Source of the DNA: Betaproteobacteria bacterium
GTDB lineage: Bacteria > Pseudomonadota > Gammaproteobacteria > Burkholderiales > SG8-39
Assembly (NCBI GenBank): GCA_029858545.1
Contig: JAOUFA010000009.1
Span: forward strand, 1-23,663
Direction of reading: 5' to 3'
Length of the DNA stretch: 23,663 nucleotides
Shown here in pieces: positions 6,535-14,057 of this stretch; the stretch's first letter is position 1; every line of letters begins with the position of its first letter. The notes below the pieces were generated by a model. That model saw only the letters and a list, made by a program, of their open reading frames with translations. It was not told where the DNA came from and did not search any database. Made by a program: the position numbers and the translations under genes.

Positions 6535-8669
6535 GCACCGCGCCCGACACGCGGGTCTACAAGAGCGTGTGCCGCTCCTGCCACGGCGGCTGCGGCGCGC
6601 TGCTGCACGTGCGCGAGGGCAAGCTGGTGAAGATCGAGGGTGATCGCGACTCGCCGCTCAACCATGGGAGGCTGTGTCCGATCGGCACCTCGACGGTCGC
6701 GCTGGTCAATCATGCCGACCGGCTCACCTATCCGCGGCGCCGCGTCGGTCCGCGCGGCTCGGGCACCTGGCAGCGCATTTCCTGGGACGAGGCGCTCGAC
6801 GAGATTTCCGCGCGCCTGCTCGCGATCCGCGCGGAGTTCGGCCCCGAGTCGATCGCCCTCGGCACCGGCACCGGGCGGCATCATATCCGCTGGGTATCGC
6901 GTTTCGGCCACGCACTGGGCACACCGAACTGGTGCGAGCCGGGTTTCGCGCAGTGCTTCCATCCGCGCGTCAACACCTGCATGCTCACGATGGGCGATTT
7001 CCCGGTATGCGACTTCACCGGCGGCACGCCGCCCGCCTGCATGCTGTTCTGGGGACACAACCCGATCCATTCGGGACCCGACGGCGAGACGCGCTTCAAC
7101 GTGCGCGAGGCCCTCGCGCACCAGCCGAAGATCATCGTCGTCGATCCGCGCCGCACCGAGCTCGCCGCACAGGCCGATCTCTGGTTACAGGTTCGCCCCG
7201 GCGCCGACGACGCGCTCGCCCTCGCGATGCTCAATGTCATGATCTCGGAGCGGCTGTACGACGAGCGCTTCGTGCGCGATTGCACCCACGGCTTCGACGC
7301 GCTCGCCGCCCATGTCGCGGACTTGACTCCGGAGTGGGCGGAACCGATCACCTGGGTGCCCGCCGAGAAGATCCGCGCCGCGGCACGGCTCTTCGCCACC
7401 GCGAAGCCGGGCATGCTCGAATGGGGCTGCGCGATCGAGCACACGCCCAATTGCATCCAGACGGTGCGCGCGCTGTCGCTGCTGCCGGTGCTGACCGGCA
7501 ACATCGATGTGCCCGGCGGCTGGGTGTTCGGGGCCCGCGCGATCGGCAAGTTCCCCAGCCTGATCGAGAACCTCACGCCCGAGGCGAGCGCGAAGCGGCT
7601 CGGCGCCGGGGACTACAAGCTCCTGGGCGGCGAGGGCGCCGACCTGCCCGCGGCGCATATCCCGACGCTGCTACAGGCGATGCGCGAAGGCAAACCCTAT
7701 CCGGTGAAGGCCTTCCTCGTGTTCGGCAACAACACGCTGTCCACCTATGCCGACTCGAAGCTGGTGTACGAGTCGCTGATGAAGCTCGACTTCATGGTCT
7801 GCGCGGACCTGTTCATGACACCGACCGCGGAACTCGCCGATATCGTGCTGCCGGCGGCGGCCTGGCCGGAACTCGACCAGATCGTCGGGCTTCCCACGGT
7901 CGCGGCGAACGTCGTGCTCGCGCAGCAAAAAGTCGTGCAGGTCGGCGAGTGCAAATCGGACGAGGAGATGTTCGTCGCGCTGGCGCGGCGCATGAAGCTG
8001 GCGGTCGGCACCGAGGACGTGAAGGAGGTGCTCAACGCGCAGCTCGCACGCGGCGGGCTCGGCTTCGATTTCGATGCGCTCGCCCAGCGCGGTTTCGCCG
8101 AGGCGCCGCGCCAGTATCGGCGCTACGAGAAGACCGGGTTCAAGACGCCGACCGGCAAGATCGAGCTGTATTCGACGCGTTTCGAGAAAATGGGCTACGC
8201 GCCGCTACCGTCCTACGAGGAGCCGCCCGAGAGCCCGTACGCGGCGCCCGAGGTGGCGAAGGACTATCCGCTCGTGCTCACCACCGGCGGCCGGATTCCG
8301 TATTACTTCAACTCCGAACACCGCCAGATCGCCAACCTGCGCCGCGCGTATCGCGAGCCGCGCGCCGAGATCCATCCCGACACCGCCGCGCGCCACGGTA
8401 TCGCGCAGGGCGACTGGATGTGGATCGAGACGCGGCGCGGCCGCATCCGGCAGAAGGCGAAGCTGACCGATGGCATCGATCCGCGCGTCGTGAATGCCGA
8501 GCACGGCTGGTGGTTTCCCGACGAGCCGGGGCCCGAATACGGCATCTGGAAATCGAATGCCAACGTGCTCACCGACAGCGGTCCGCCCTATGATCCGCAA
8601 ATGGGCACCTATCAGCTGCGCGGCCTGCTATGCCGCGTGGGAAAGGCAGAATTGTCGGCCGTGGCGTGA
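6531..8669 (+). CDS. Molybdopterin enzyme with Fe4S4 domain, acetylene hydratase-like
   Basis: A 712-residue protein starting at GTG 6531, overlapping the cupin stop. The N-terminus has the Fe4S4 motif Cys14-x2-Cys17-x3-Cys21-x27-Cys49. Next come the Mo-bisPGD domains: ISWDEALDEI, FWGHNP, VVDPRRTELAAQAD, VRPGADDALALAM, the FMTPTAELADIVLPAAAWPE stretch near residue 430-450, and a C-terminal dinucleotide-binding domain ending at LRGLLCRVGKAE. Cys142 (GFAQC) is the expected Mo/W ligand, almost the same position as Cys141 of Pelobacter acetylenicus acetylene hydratase as I remember it. Overall spacing also resembles that enzyme. The catalytic Asp13 of acetylene hydratase (CQSCDINC) is His18 here (CRSCHGGC), so acetylene hydration is not assumed. 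No Tat signal and no membrane or Fe-S partner gene adjoins it, which suggests a cytoplasmic, perhaps non-redox enzyme. Reaction unknown. Confidence 0.88.
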   Translation: MSTAPDTRVYKSVCRSCHGGCGALLHVREGKLVKIEGDRDSPLNHGRLCPIGTSTVALVNHADRLTYPRRRVGPRGSGTWQRISWDEALDEISARLLAIRAEFGPESIALGTGTGRHHIRWVSRFGHALGTPNWCEPGFAQCFHPRVNTCMLTMGDFPVCDFTGGTPPACMLFWGHNPIHSGPDGETRFNVREALAHQPKIIVVDPRRTELAAQADLWLQVRPGADDALALAMLNVMISERLYDERFVRDCTHGFDALAAHVADLTPEWAEPITWVPAEKIRAAARLFATAKPGMLEWGCAIEHTPNCIQTVRALSLLPVLTGNIDVPGGWVFGARAIGKFPSLIENLTPEASAKRLGAGDYKLLGGEGADLPAAHIPTLLQAMREGKPYPVKAFLVFGNNTLSTYADSKLVYESLMKLDFMVCADLFMTPTAELADIVLPAAAWPELDQIVGLPTVAANVVLAQQKVVQVGECKSDEEMFVALARRMKLAVGTEDVKEVLNAQLARGGLGFDFDALAQRGFAEAPRQYRRYEKTGFKTPTGKIELYSTRFEKMGYAPLPSYEEPPESPYAAPEVAKDYPLVLTTGGRIPYYFNSEHRQIANLRRAYREPRAEIHPDTAARHGIAQGDWMWIETRRGRIRQKAKLTDGIDPRVVNAEHGWWFPDEPGPEYGIWKSNANVLTDSGPPYDPQMGTYQLRGLLCRVGKAELSAVA

Positions 8670-8699
8670 GCGCCGGTTCGCGTCGACGATTCTTCCCGG

Positions 8700-9776
8700 C
8701 TATCGCCGTTCCAGCCGCAGCAGATGTCCCCTCGCGTAGCCGCTCTTATCGCCGCGCAGATCGACCGCCCGAGCGGAGCGTTCCGCGAATCCCGTACCGG
8801 CAGCGAGTTCGCGCACATGGGCGAGCGCATGCGCATAGCGGCCATTCGATTGCAGCCGATAGCTGCCTTCGCTCAGGTCTTCGATGGAAAAACAGAATGT
8901 GCCGCCGGGCGCCAGTACCCGAGCAACGCCCCGGAACAACTCGGTGAGGTCGCCGATATAGATGAAGACGTCCGCCGCGAGTACGGCGTTGAAGCTGCCT
9001 GACGCGGCGCGGCCGAGTTCCTCGGTGGCGTCGCCCAGGATCAGCCGGGAATAGACGCCGCGCCGCTCGGCGAGTTCGAGCATGCGGGGCGACAGGTCGA
9101 TCCCGACGAGTTCGACGCCCGGATCGGCGACGGCAGCGCCCATCAGCCCGGTCCCGCAACCCAGGTCGAGCACGCGGCAAGGCGGACGGAGCGAAGGGCT
9201 GACCATCTGCGCCAGCCGCGCGGGTACGCGATACGCGAGCCCGTTCTCGAGGTGGCGATCGAAGGCCGGCGCGAAGCCGTCGAAATACGCGACGATGTGA
9301 TCACGCGGCGCGTGGGCGGTATTCTCGCCGGTGGCCGCCGACAGCAGGTGGACGAGCATCGGATGTCCCGGGTGGCGCGACAGCCCTGCGCTCAGGTACG
9401 AGGCGGCGCCGGCGAGATCGCCGACCACCTCGCCCAGCCTGCCGAGGTTGAGGTAGGGCTCGAACAATTCGGGATCCCTGTCGATCGCGGTACGGTAAGC
9501 GGTTCGCGCCTCGTCGAGAGATCCCAGCCGCTGGCGCACCGCGCCGAGGTTGTTCCAGGTCTTCGCGTTGGACGGGTCGAGTGCCAGCGAGCGCTCGAAG
9601 CAGGCGAGGGCGTCGCTGTCGCGCCCCTGCTCGCCGCGAACATTACCGAGACGATACGCGGCCGCCGCGGCGTTGCCGGGCTCGTCGATGAGCGAATGTT
9701 CGAGGGCGAGGGCCGCTTCGGCCCATCTGCCGGCCTCGTAGTGAGGAAGACTCTTTTCGAGCCAGCCGTTTTCCAT
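8700..9776 (-). CDS. TPR-repeat class I SAM-dependent methyltransferase
   Basis: A 358-residue protein on the minus strand. The chosen start is ATG at 9776; a TTG at 9821 with AAGGA upstream would add 15 residues and cannot be excluded. Residues 1 to about 145 are tetratricopeptide repeats (YEAGRWAEAALALEHSL, YRLGNVRGEQGRDSDALACF, WNNLGAVRQRLGSLDEARTAY, YLNLGRLGEVVGDLAGAASY). From about 150 it is a Rossmann methyltransferase: motif I VLDLGCGTGLMG at about 202-213, LVGIDLSPRMLELA, LGDATEEL, and VLAPGGTFCFSIEDL. The architecture matches the predicted methyltransferases with TPR repeats (COG4976). The acceptor is unknown; the TPR part suggests a protein substrate or partner. It converges on the molybdoenzyme operon across 30 bases and is probably unrelated to it. 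Confidence 0.88.
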   Translation of the reverse strand: MENGWLEKSLPHYEAGRWAEAALALEHSLIDEPGNAAAAAYRLGNVRGEQGRDSDALACFERSLALDPSNAKTWNNLGAVRQRLGSLDEARTAYRTAIDRDPELFEPYLNLGRLGEVVGDLAGAASYLSAGLSRHPGHPMLVHLLSAATGENTAHAPRDHIVAYFDGFAPAFDRHLENGLAYRVPARLAQMVSPSLRPPCRVLDLGCGTGLMGAAVADPGVELVGIDLSPRMLELAERRGVYSRLILGDATEELGRAASGSFNAVLAADVFIYIGDLTELFRGVARVLAPGGTFCFSIEDLSEGSYRLQSNGRYAHALAHVRELAAGTGFAERSARAVDLRGDKSGYARGHLLRLERR

Positions 9777-9914
9777 GACGGTCCCATCCTCACCCTGTTG
9801 TCGACGCAGGTCAATCGACAATCGGTCATTCCTTGCAAGAACAACCTCATCGCGGAACCGCGGCGCGCCGACCGCCTACCGAAAGGGCACGCAAAGTACG
9901 CGGGTTGCGACCAC

Positions 9915-10613
9915 TCAGGCGGCAGTGTCTTTGCCGATCGGCGTCAGGCACGCGACCGCCGCGTCGGTCGTCATCACGTCGCCGAAGTACATCTGGAAAT
10001 TGTCCAGCGTCGCGGCGTGCTCTTCGTCGCTGAGGGTCGCATTGGCGTCGGAGAGCATCACGACCCGGTAGTCGAGCATCATCGCATCGCGTGCGGTCGA
10101 TTCGCAGCACACGTTGGTGGTCGTTCCGCCGATCAGCAGGGTGTCGATACCGCGCCGGCGCAGGACTTCGTGCAGGTCCGAAGAGCCCGGGATCATCGCG
10201 CTGTACTTGATCTTCTTCACCCGCAGGTCGGTCGGTCGCGCGTCCAGTTCCGCATAGAGTTCGAATCCCTCGGCGTTCTCATCGAGCCCCGCGAGACGTG
10301 CGGCGGCCACCTCCGGCCTCATGCCATGACGGTGGTGGTTGGCCCACTGTTCGAGCGCGCCGGCCGCGGTGGTCTGGATCCAGACCACGCTTGCGCCGGC
10401 CGCGCGCATCGCCGCCGCGATGCGGTTGAGGTTCGGAACGATTTCGCGCGCGAGCGGCACTTCCATGGGAAATCCTCGCGCGACGAAGTAGTTCTGCATG
10501 TCGACGATGGCGAGTGCCGCGCGCGGCGCGTCGATCCTGTCGATCGCCGCCGGCTTGCCCAGGCGGCGATGCACGCGATCCTTGACGTATTGCGGGACGG
10601 AATACTTGTGCAT
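9915..10613 (-). CDS. Isochorismatase-like cysteine hydrolase
   Basis: A 232-residue protein. ATG at 10613 is preceded on the minus strand by GTGGAG six bases away. The isochorismatase fold is clear: LAIVDMQNYF with catalytic Asp38, KIKYSAMIPGSSDL with Lys136, the cis-peptide region GIDTLLIGGTTTNVCC with the nucleophile Cys169, then STARDAMMLDYRVVMLSDA. All three catalytic residues are present. The family includes isochorismatase, nicotinamidase, N-carbamoylsarcosine amidase, biuret hydrolase and ureidoacrylate hydrolase. The sequence TTTNVCCESTARDA is typical of the amidase/ureidoacrylate-type members, so an amide or carbamoyl hydrolase is more likely than isochorismatase proper. It is transcribed divergently from the acyl-CoA ligase operon across a 213-base gap, which suggests shared regulation. 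Confidence 0.88.
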   Translation of the reverse strand: MHKYSVPQYVKDRVHRRLGKPAAIDRIDAPRAALAIVDMQNYFVARGFPMEVPLAREIVPNLNRIAAAMRAAGASVVWIQTTAAGALEQWANHHRHGMRPEVAAARLAGLDENAEGFELYAELDARPTDLRVKKIKYSAMIPGSSDLHEVLRRRGIDTLLIGGTTTNVCCESTARDAMMLDYRVVMLSDANATLSDEEHAATLDNFQMYFGDVMTTDAAVACLTPIGKDTAA

Positions 10614-10765
10614 GATTTTCTCCACACGGGATTGCTGCAAGGATCGCGCGCCGCACTTGCGGTCCGCACCGCGGCATCGCGCGTCGGGCGCCATCCGGGA
10701 GAGTTTACCTCGTTCGACTCGGCGAGCCGGCTGCAGAATTGCGAGAGCGCGCAGCGGAACGCCGA

Positions 10766-10794
10766 TTGCACGGCGCCGCCCGAAGCAATACCAT
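10766..10794 (+). promoter_or_regulatory. Possible sigma-70-type promoter for the ligase operon
   Basis: TTGCAC at 10766-10771 and TACCAT at 10789-10794 are separated by 17 bases and lie 32 bases before the ATG of the ligase gene. The match to consensus is modest (3 of 6 and 4 of 6). The 213-base divergent gap 10614-10826 otherwise shows no gene and no strong operator. Confidence 0.25.
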
Positions 10795-10826
10795 CGGCAG
10801 GCGGCTTTCGACAAGGGGATGGACCT

Positions 10827-12356
10827 ATGCTCGGCACGCTGAGGGACAACTTCGCCGGCACTGTCGCGAAGTGGCCGGACAGGACGGCAGTCATTCATGG
10901 CGACCGGACCTACTGTTGGAGCGAACTGAACGCCGGCGTCAACCGTCTCGCTCATCTTCTCGCCGAACTCGGCGTGAAGAAAGGCGACGGCGTCGGACTG
11001 CTGCTGCATAACTGCGCCGAATTCGCGATCGGTTTTCTCGCCTGCCAGAAGCTCGGTGCCGTGTCCTCCTGCCTGAACTACCGGCTGGCGCCCGCCTCGG
11101 TCGGCTTCGCGCTGCAACAGGAGAAATTGAAGGCGCTGCTGTTCAATGCCGAGCTGTCCGCGACGGCCTCGGCGTTGATGAAGGATGCGGGTGACTGTCA
11201 TTTCCTGTGCGTCGGCGGACCGGTTCCCGCGGGGGCGCGGAGTTTCGGCGATTGCGCGGGCTTTCCCGCGACCGAGCCGCCCGCGGTCGAGATCCAGGCA
11301 AGCGACCTGTGCAACGTGATCCACACGTCGGGGACCACCGGCCGTCCCAAGGGCGCGGCATTCACCCACGAAACGCAACTCCTCACCGCGATCCAGTACT
11401 GCCTCGAAATGGGCCTCGACCGCGGCCATGTCGGGATGAGCCTCGCCCCGGTGGTGATCGGCGCGGCGACGAATTTCTTCGTCGCCTATCTGTTCGTCGG
11501 CGCCGCGCAGGTGATGATGGGCGAGTACGAGGCGAGGAAAGCGCTGCGTCTGATCGCCAGGCACCGGGTCACCGAAACCTTCGCGGTTCCCACGCAGATG
11601 TATCAGCTCGCCGAAGCCAGGCAGCAACTCGGCGAACTCGACCTGTCGCCGCTGCGCCTGATGCGCAGCGGCGGCTCGCCGATCTCCCGGCAGCTGATGC
11701 ATCGCGTGCGCGACGCCCTTGGCTGCGAGGTGCTCAATACCTACGGCACCACCGAGAGTTGCACCGCGATCACCGGCAGCCATACCGGCCTGGACCCGGA
11801 GGAAAAGTGGGAGAGCATCGGCAAGGCGTCGTATTTTCAGGAGGTGCGCGTGGTGCAGGCGCGTGACGGCATGGAGACGCGGCCGGACGACCTGATCGGC
11901 ATTCCCGGCGAGGGACAGCTGATCAACCGCGGTCCCCAGTCGGTCGCCGAATACTACTGCACGCCCACCGAACAACTGCGCGCGCGCGACGGTTGGCAGT
12001 ATGCGCGCGACATCGTGCGCGTCGATGCCGACGGCTATATCTATCCGGTTGACCGGATCGACAACGTGATCATCAGCGGCGGCGAGAACATCTATCCGCA
12101 GGAGATCGAGTTCTTTCTCTCCAAGCATCCGAAGATCGCCGACGTCGCGGTGTGCGGCGTCGCCGACGACAAATGGGGGCAGGTGGTGAAGGCGCTGATC
12201 GTGCGCCGCGCGCCCGATCTCTCCGCCGGCGAAATCGACCGGTATTGCCTGGAGAGCAGCGAACTCGCGCGCCACAAGCGGCCGAAACTGATCGAGTTCG
12301 TCGAATCCCTGCCGAGGAACGTGCTCGGCAAGATCGACCGGACCGCGCTGCGCTGA
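10827..12356 (+). CDS. AMP-forming acyl-CoA synthetase/ligase
   Basis: A 509-residue protein starting at ATG 10827 with AAGGGG eight bases upstream; the open frame extends far upstream but without coding character. It has the ANL superfamily motifs: A3 phosphate loop HTSGTTGRPKG (about 166-176), A5 YGTTES (about 306-311), A7 region GWQYARDIVRVDADGYIYPVDR, A8 hinge ISGGENIYPQEIE, and A10 PRNVLGKIDR with the catalytic Lys502. The protein activates a carboxylic acid with ATP and transfers it to CoA. The A7 motif reads ARD instead of TGD, a mild deviation that keeps the ribose-binding Asp. Length and the ENIYPQEIE hinge fit medium-chain or aryl-acid ligases. Its stop codon is directly followed by the start of a CocE/NonD hydrolase gene, so the hydrolase may release the acid that this enzyme activates. 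Confidence 0.9.
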   Translation: MLGTLRDNFAGTVAKWPDRTAVIHGDRTYCWSELNAGVNRLAHLLAELGVKKGDGVGLLLHNCAEFAIGFLACQKLGAVSSCLNYRLAPASVGFALQQEKLKALLFNAELSATASALMKDAGDCHFLCVGGPVPAGARSFGDCAGFPATEPPAVEIQASDLCNVIHTSGTTGRPKGAAFTHETQLLTAIQYCLEMGLDRGHVGMSLAPVVIGAATNFFVAYLFVGAAQVMMGEYEARKALRLIARHRVTETFAVPTQMYQLAEARQQLGELDLSPLRLMRSGGSPISRQLMHRVRDALGCEVLNTYGTTESCTAITGSHTGLDPEEKWESIGKASYFQEVRVVQARDGMETRPDDLIGIPGEGQLINRGPQSVAEYYCTPTEQLRARDGWQYARDIVRVDADGYIYPVDRIDNVIISGGENIYPQEIEFFLSKHPKIADVAVCGVADDKWGQVVKALIVRRAPDLSAGEIDRYCLESSELARHKRPKLIEFVESLPRNVLGKIDRTALR

Positions 12357-14057
12357 ATGGAAGGCCGAATCGTGAAGCCGAGACCGTTCGAGATGATCTA
12401 CCGGCCGGGCGTGCCGCCGACCCGGCACAAGTACCCCGGCCTCGGCTACCGGACGAGCCGCGAGCACGGCATGATCGTCGAGCGCGACGTCGCGGTGACG
12501 ATGCGCGATGGCGTGAAGCTCTATGCCGATATCCATCGCCCCGAAGCAGAGGGCAGGGTTCCGGCACTGATCGCCTGGAGCCCCTACGGCAAGCACCGCG
12601 CGTTCCAGTACGAATACTTCCCCGGCTACGCGGGCGTCGACCGGAAATGGATTTCCGAATACACCCTGTTCGAAGGTCCCGATCCGCTGTACTGGGTGCC
12701 GCGCGGCTACGCGGTGATCCACGTCGACGTGCGCGGTACCTGGGGCTCGGAGGGGGATGCGAACTTCTGGTGCCACGACGAGGGGCTGGACGGCTACGAC
12801 TTCATCGAGTGGACCGCCGCGCAGGACTGGTGCAGCGGCAAGGTCGGCATGGCGGGTGTGTCCTACCTCGCGATCGCGCAGTGGCAGATCGCGGCGACCC
12901 GGCCGCCGCATCTTGCGGCGATCAATCCGTGGGAGGGGCTGAGCGATATGTACCGCGAGTTCGCCTTCCATGGCGGGATTCCGGAGACGGCGTTCGCGCC
13001 GATCTGGCAGAAGTCGATCTCGTATTCGTTGAATCGCGTCGAAGACGTGCTGGCGATGATGAAGGAGCACCCGCTGTTCGACGCCTACTGGGCGACCAAG
13101 GTCGCCGACCTGTCGCGCATCGAAGTGCCGGCCTATGTCGTGGCCGGCTGGGGCGATCAGGGTCTGCATCTGCGCGGTACGCTCGAGGCCTACCACCGTA
13201 TCGCGTCGAAACAGAAGTGGCTCGAAATCCACGGCCGCAAGAAATGGCAGTACTTCCACCAGCCCTCGAGCGTCGAGAAGCAGCGCGCTTTCTTCGATCG
13301 CTTCCTGAAGGGAATCGGCAACGGCGTCGAGCGCTGGCCGAAAGTGCGGCTCGAGGTGCGAGATCGCTATTACGCGGGGAAGTTCAGGAATGAAACGGCG
13401 TGGCCGCTCGCGCGCACCGAGTACCGGAAGCTGTACCTCGACGCGCGCGGCGCCGTGCTGAAGACCGCGCCGGTCAAGACGCGCTCGCAGGCGCGCTACG
13501 AGGCCCCGGGCGACGAGACCCGCTCGCCCGCCGCGTACCGGCAGGAGCGTGCGCAATTCGACTACGTCTTTCGCGGCGGCACCGAACTGACCGGCAACAT
13601 GAAGCTGCGCCTGTGGGTGGAGGCGGCGGGCGCCGACGACATGGACCTGTTCATCGCGATCCAGAAGTTCGACCGCAACGGAAAGTACGTGCCGTTCGCC
13701 GGCTTCAGCGCGCTGGAGGACGGCCCGGTCGCGCTCGGCTGGCTGCGCGCCTCGCATCGCGAGCTGGACAAGGCGCGCTCACAGCCGCAGCAACCCTGGC
13801 TGCTGCACCAGCGTCGGTTGATGCTCAAGCCGGGGGTGCCGGTGCCGGTGGAGATCGAGATCTGGCCTTCGAGCACCCGCTTCGCCAAGGGCGAAACGCT
13901 GCGCGTGGTGGTGCAGGGCAGCGACATCTACAAATATGCGCGCTGGATCGCGCGCGCGGGGCATCCGAAGACGATCAACGCCGGCGAGCACGTGATCCAT
14001 ACCGGGGGCAAGTACGATTCGCACCTGCTGGTGCCGGTCATTGCGCGCAAGGTGTGA
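12357..14057 (+). CDS. CocE/NonD family serine hydrolase (first copy)
   Basis: A 566-residue protein whose ATG follows the ligase stop without a gap (TGAATG). It has the X-Pro dipeptidyl-peptidase S15/CocE alpha-beta hydrolase domain followed by the C-terminal jelly-roll domain. Landmarks: VTMRDGVKLYADIHRP, PALIAWSPYGK, IHVDVRGTWGSEG, nucleophile Ser169 in GMAGVSYLA, acid Asp267 in AGWGDQGLHLRG, and His301 in WQYFHQPSS. The C-terminal part has LGWLRASHRELD and a terminal HTGGKYDSHLLVPVI. All three catalytic residues are visible. Members cleave esters, amides or acyl-amino acids (cocaine esterase, glutaryl-7-ACA acylase, alpha-amino acid ester hydrolase). No signal peptide is evident. Context suggests it releases an acid for the adjacent CoA ligase; the substrate is unknown. 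Confidence 0.9.
   Translation: MEGRIVKPRPFEMIYRPGVPPTRHKYPGLGYRTSREHGMIVERDVAVTMRDGVKLYADIHRPEAEGRVPALIAWSPYGKHRAFQYEYFPGYAGVDRKWISEYTLFEGPDPLYWVPRGYAVIHVDVRGTWGSEGDANFWCHDEGLDGYDFIEWTAAQDWCSGKVGMAGVSYLAIAQWQIAATRPPHLAAINPWEGLSDMYREFAFHGGIPETAFAPIWQKSISYSLNRVEDVLAMMKEHPLFDAYWATKVADLSRIEVPAYVVAGWGDQGLHLRGTLEAYHRIASKQKWLEIHGRKKWQYFHQPSSVEKQRAFFDRFLKGIGNGVERWPKVRLEVRDRYYAGKFRNETAWPLARTEYRKLYLDARGAVLKTAPVKTRSQARYEAPGDETRSPAAYRQERAQFDYVFRGGTELTGNMKLRLWVEAAGADDMDLFIAIQKFDRNGKYVPFAGFSALEDGPVALGWLRASHRELDKARSQPQQPWLLHQRRLMLKPGVPVPVEIEIWPSSTRFAKGETLRVVVQGSDIYKYARWIARAGHPKTINAGEHVIHTGGKYDSHLLVPVIARKV

Noticed and set aside
6531..8669. Naming the second molybdoenzyme as acetylene hydratase
   Set aside because: The catalytic Asp is replaced by His18 and the MopB family has many similar members; only a family-level call is supported.
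9915..10613. Isochorismatase role in siderophore synthesis
   Set aside because: No other siderophore genes are present, and the active-site context fits amidase-type members of the fold.
9252..10826. Long upstream extension of the acyl-CoA ligase frame
   Set aside because: It is antisense to the methyltransferase and isochorismatase genes and low in coding character; the family N-terminus and ribosome site fit ATG 10827.
10614..13757. Minus-strand open frame extending the isochorismatase-like gene by more than 1000 codons
   Set aside because: The extension lies opposite the ligase and first CocE gene and has no domain. The isochorismatase family start and a good ribosome site are at 10613.
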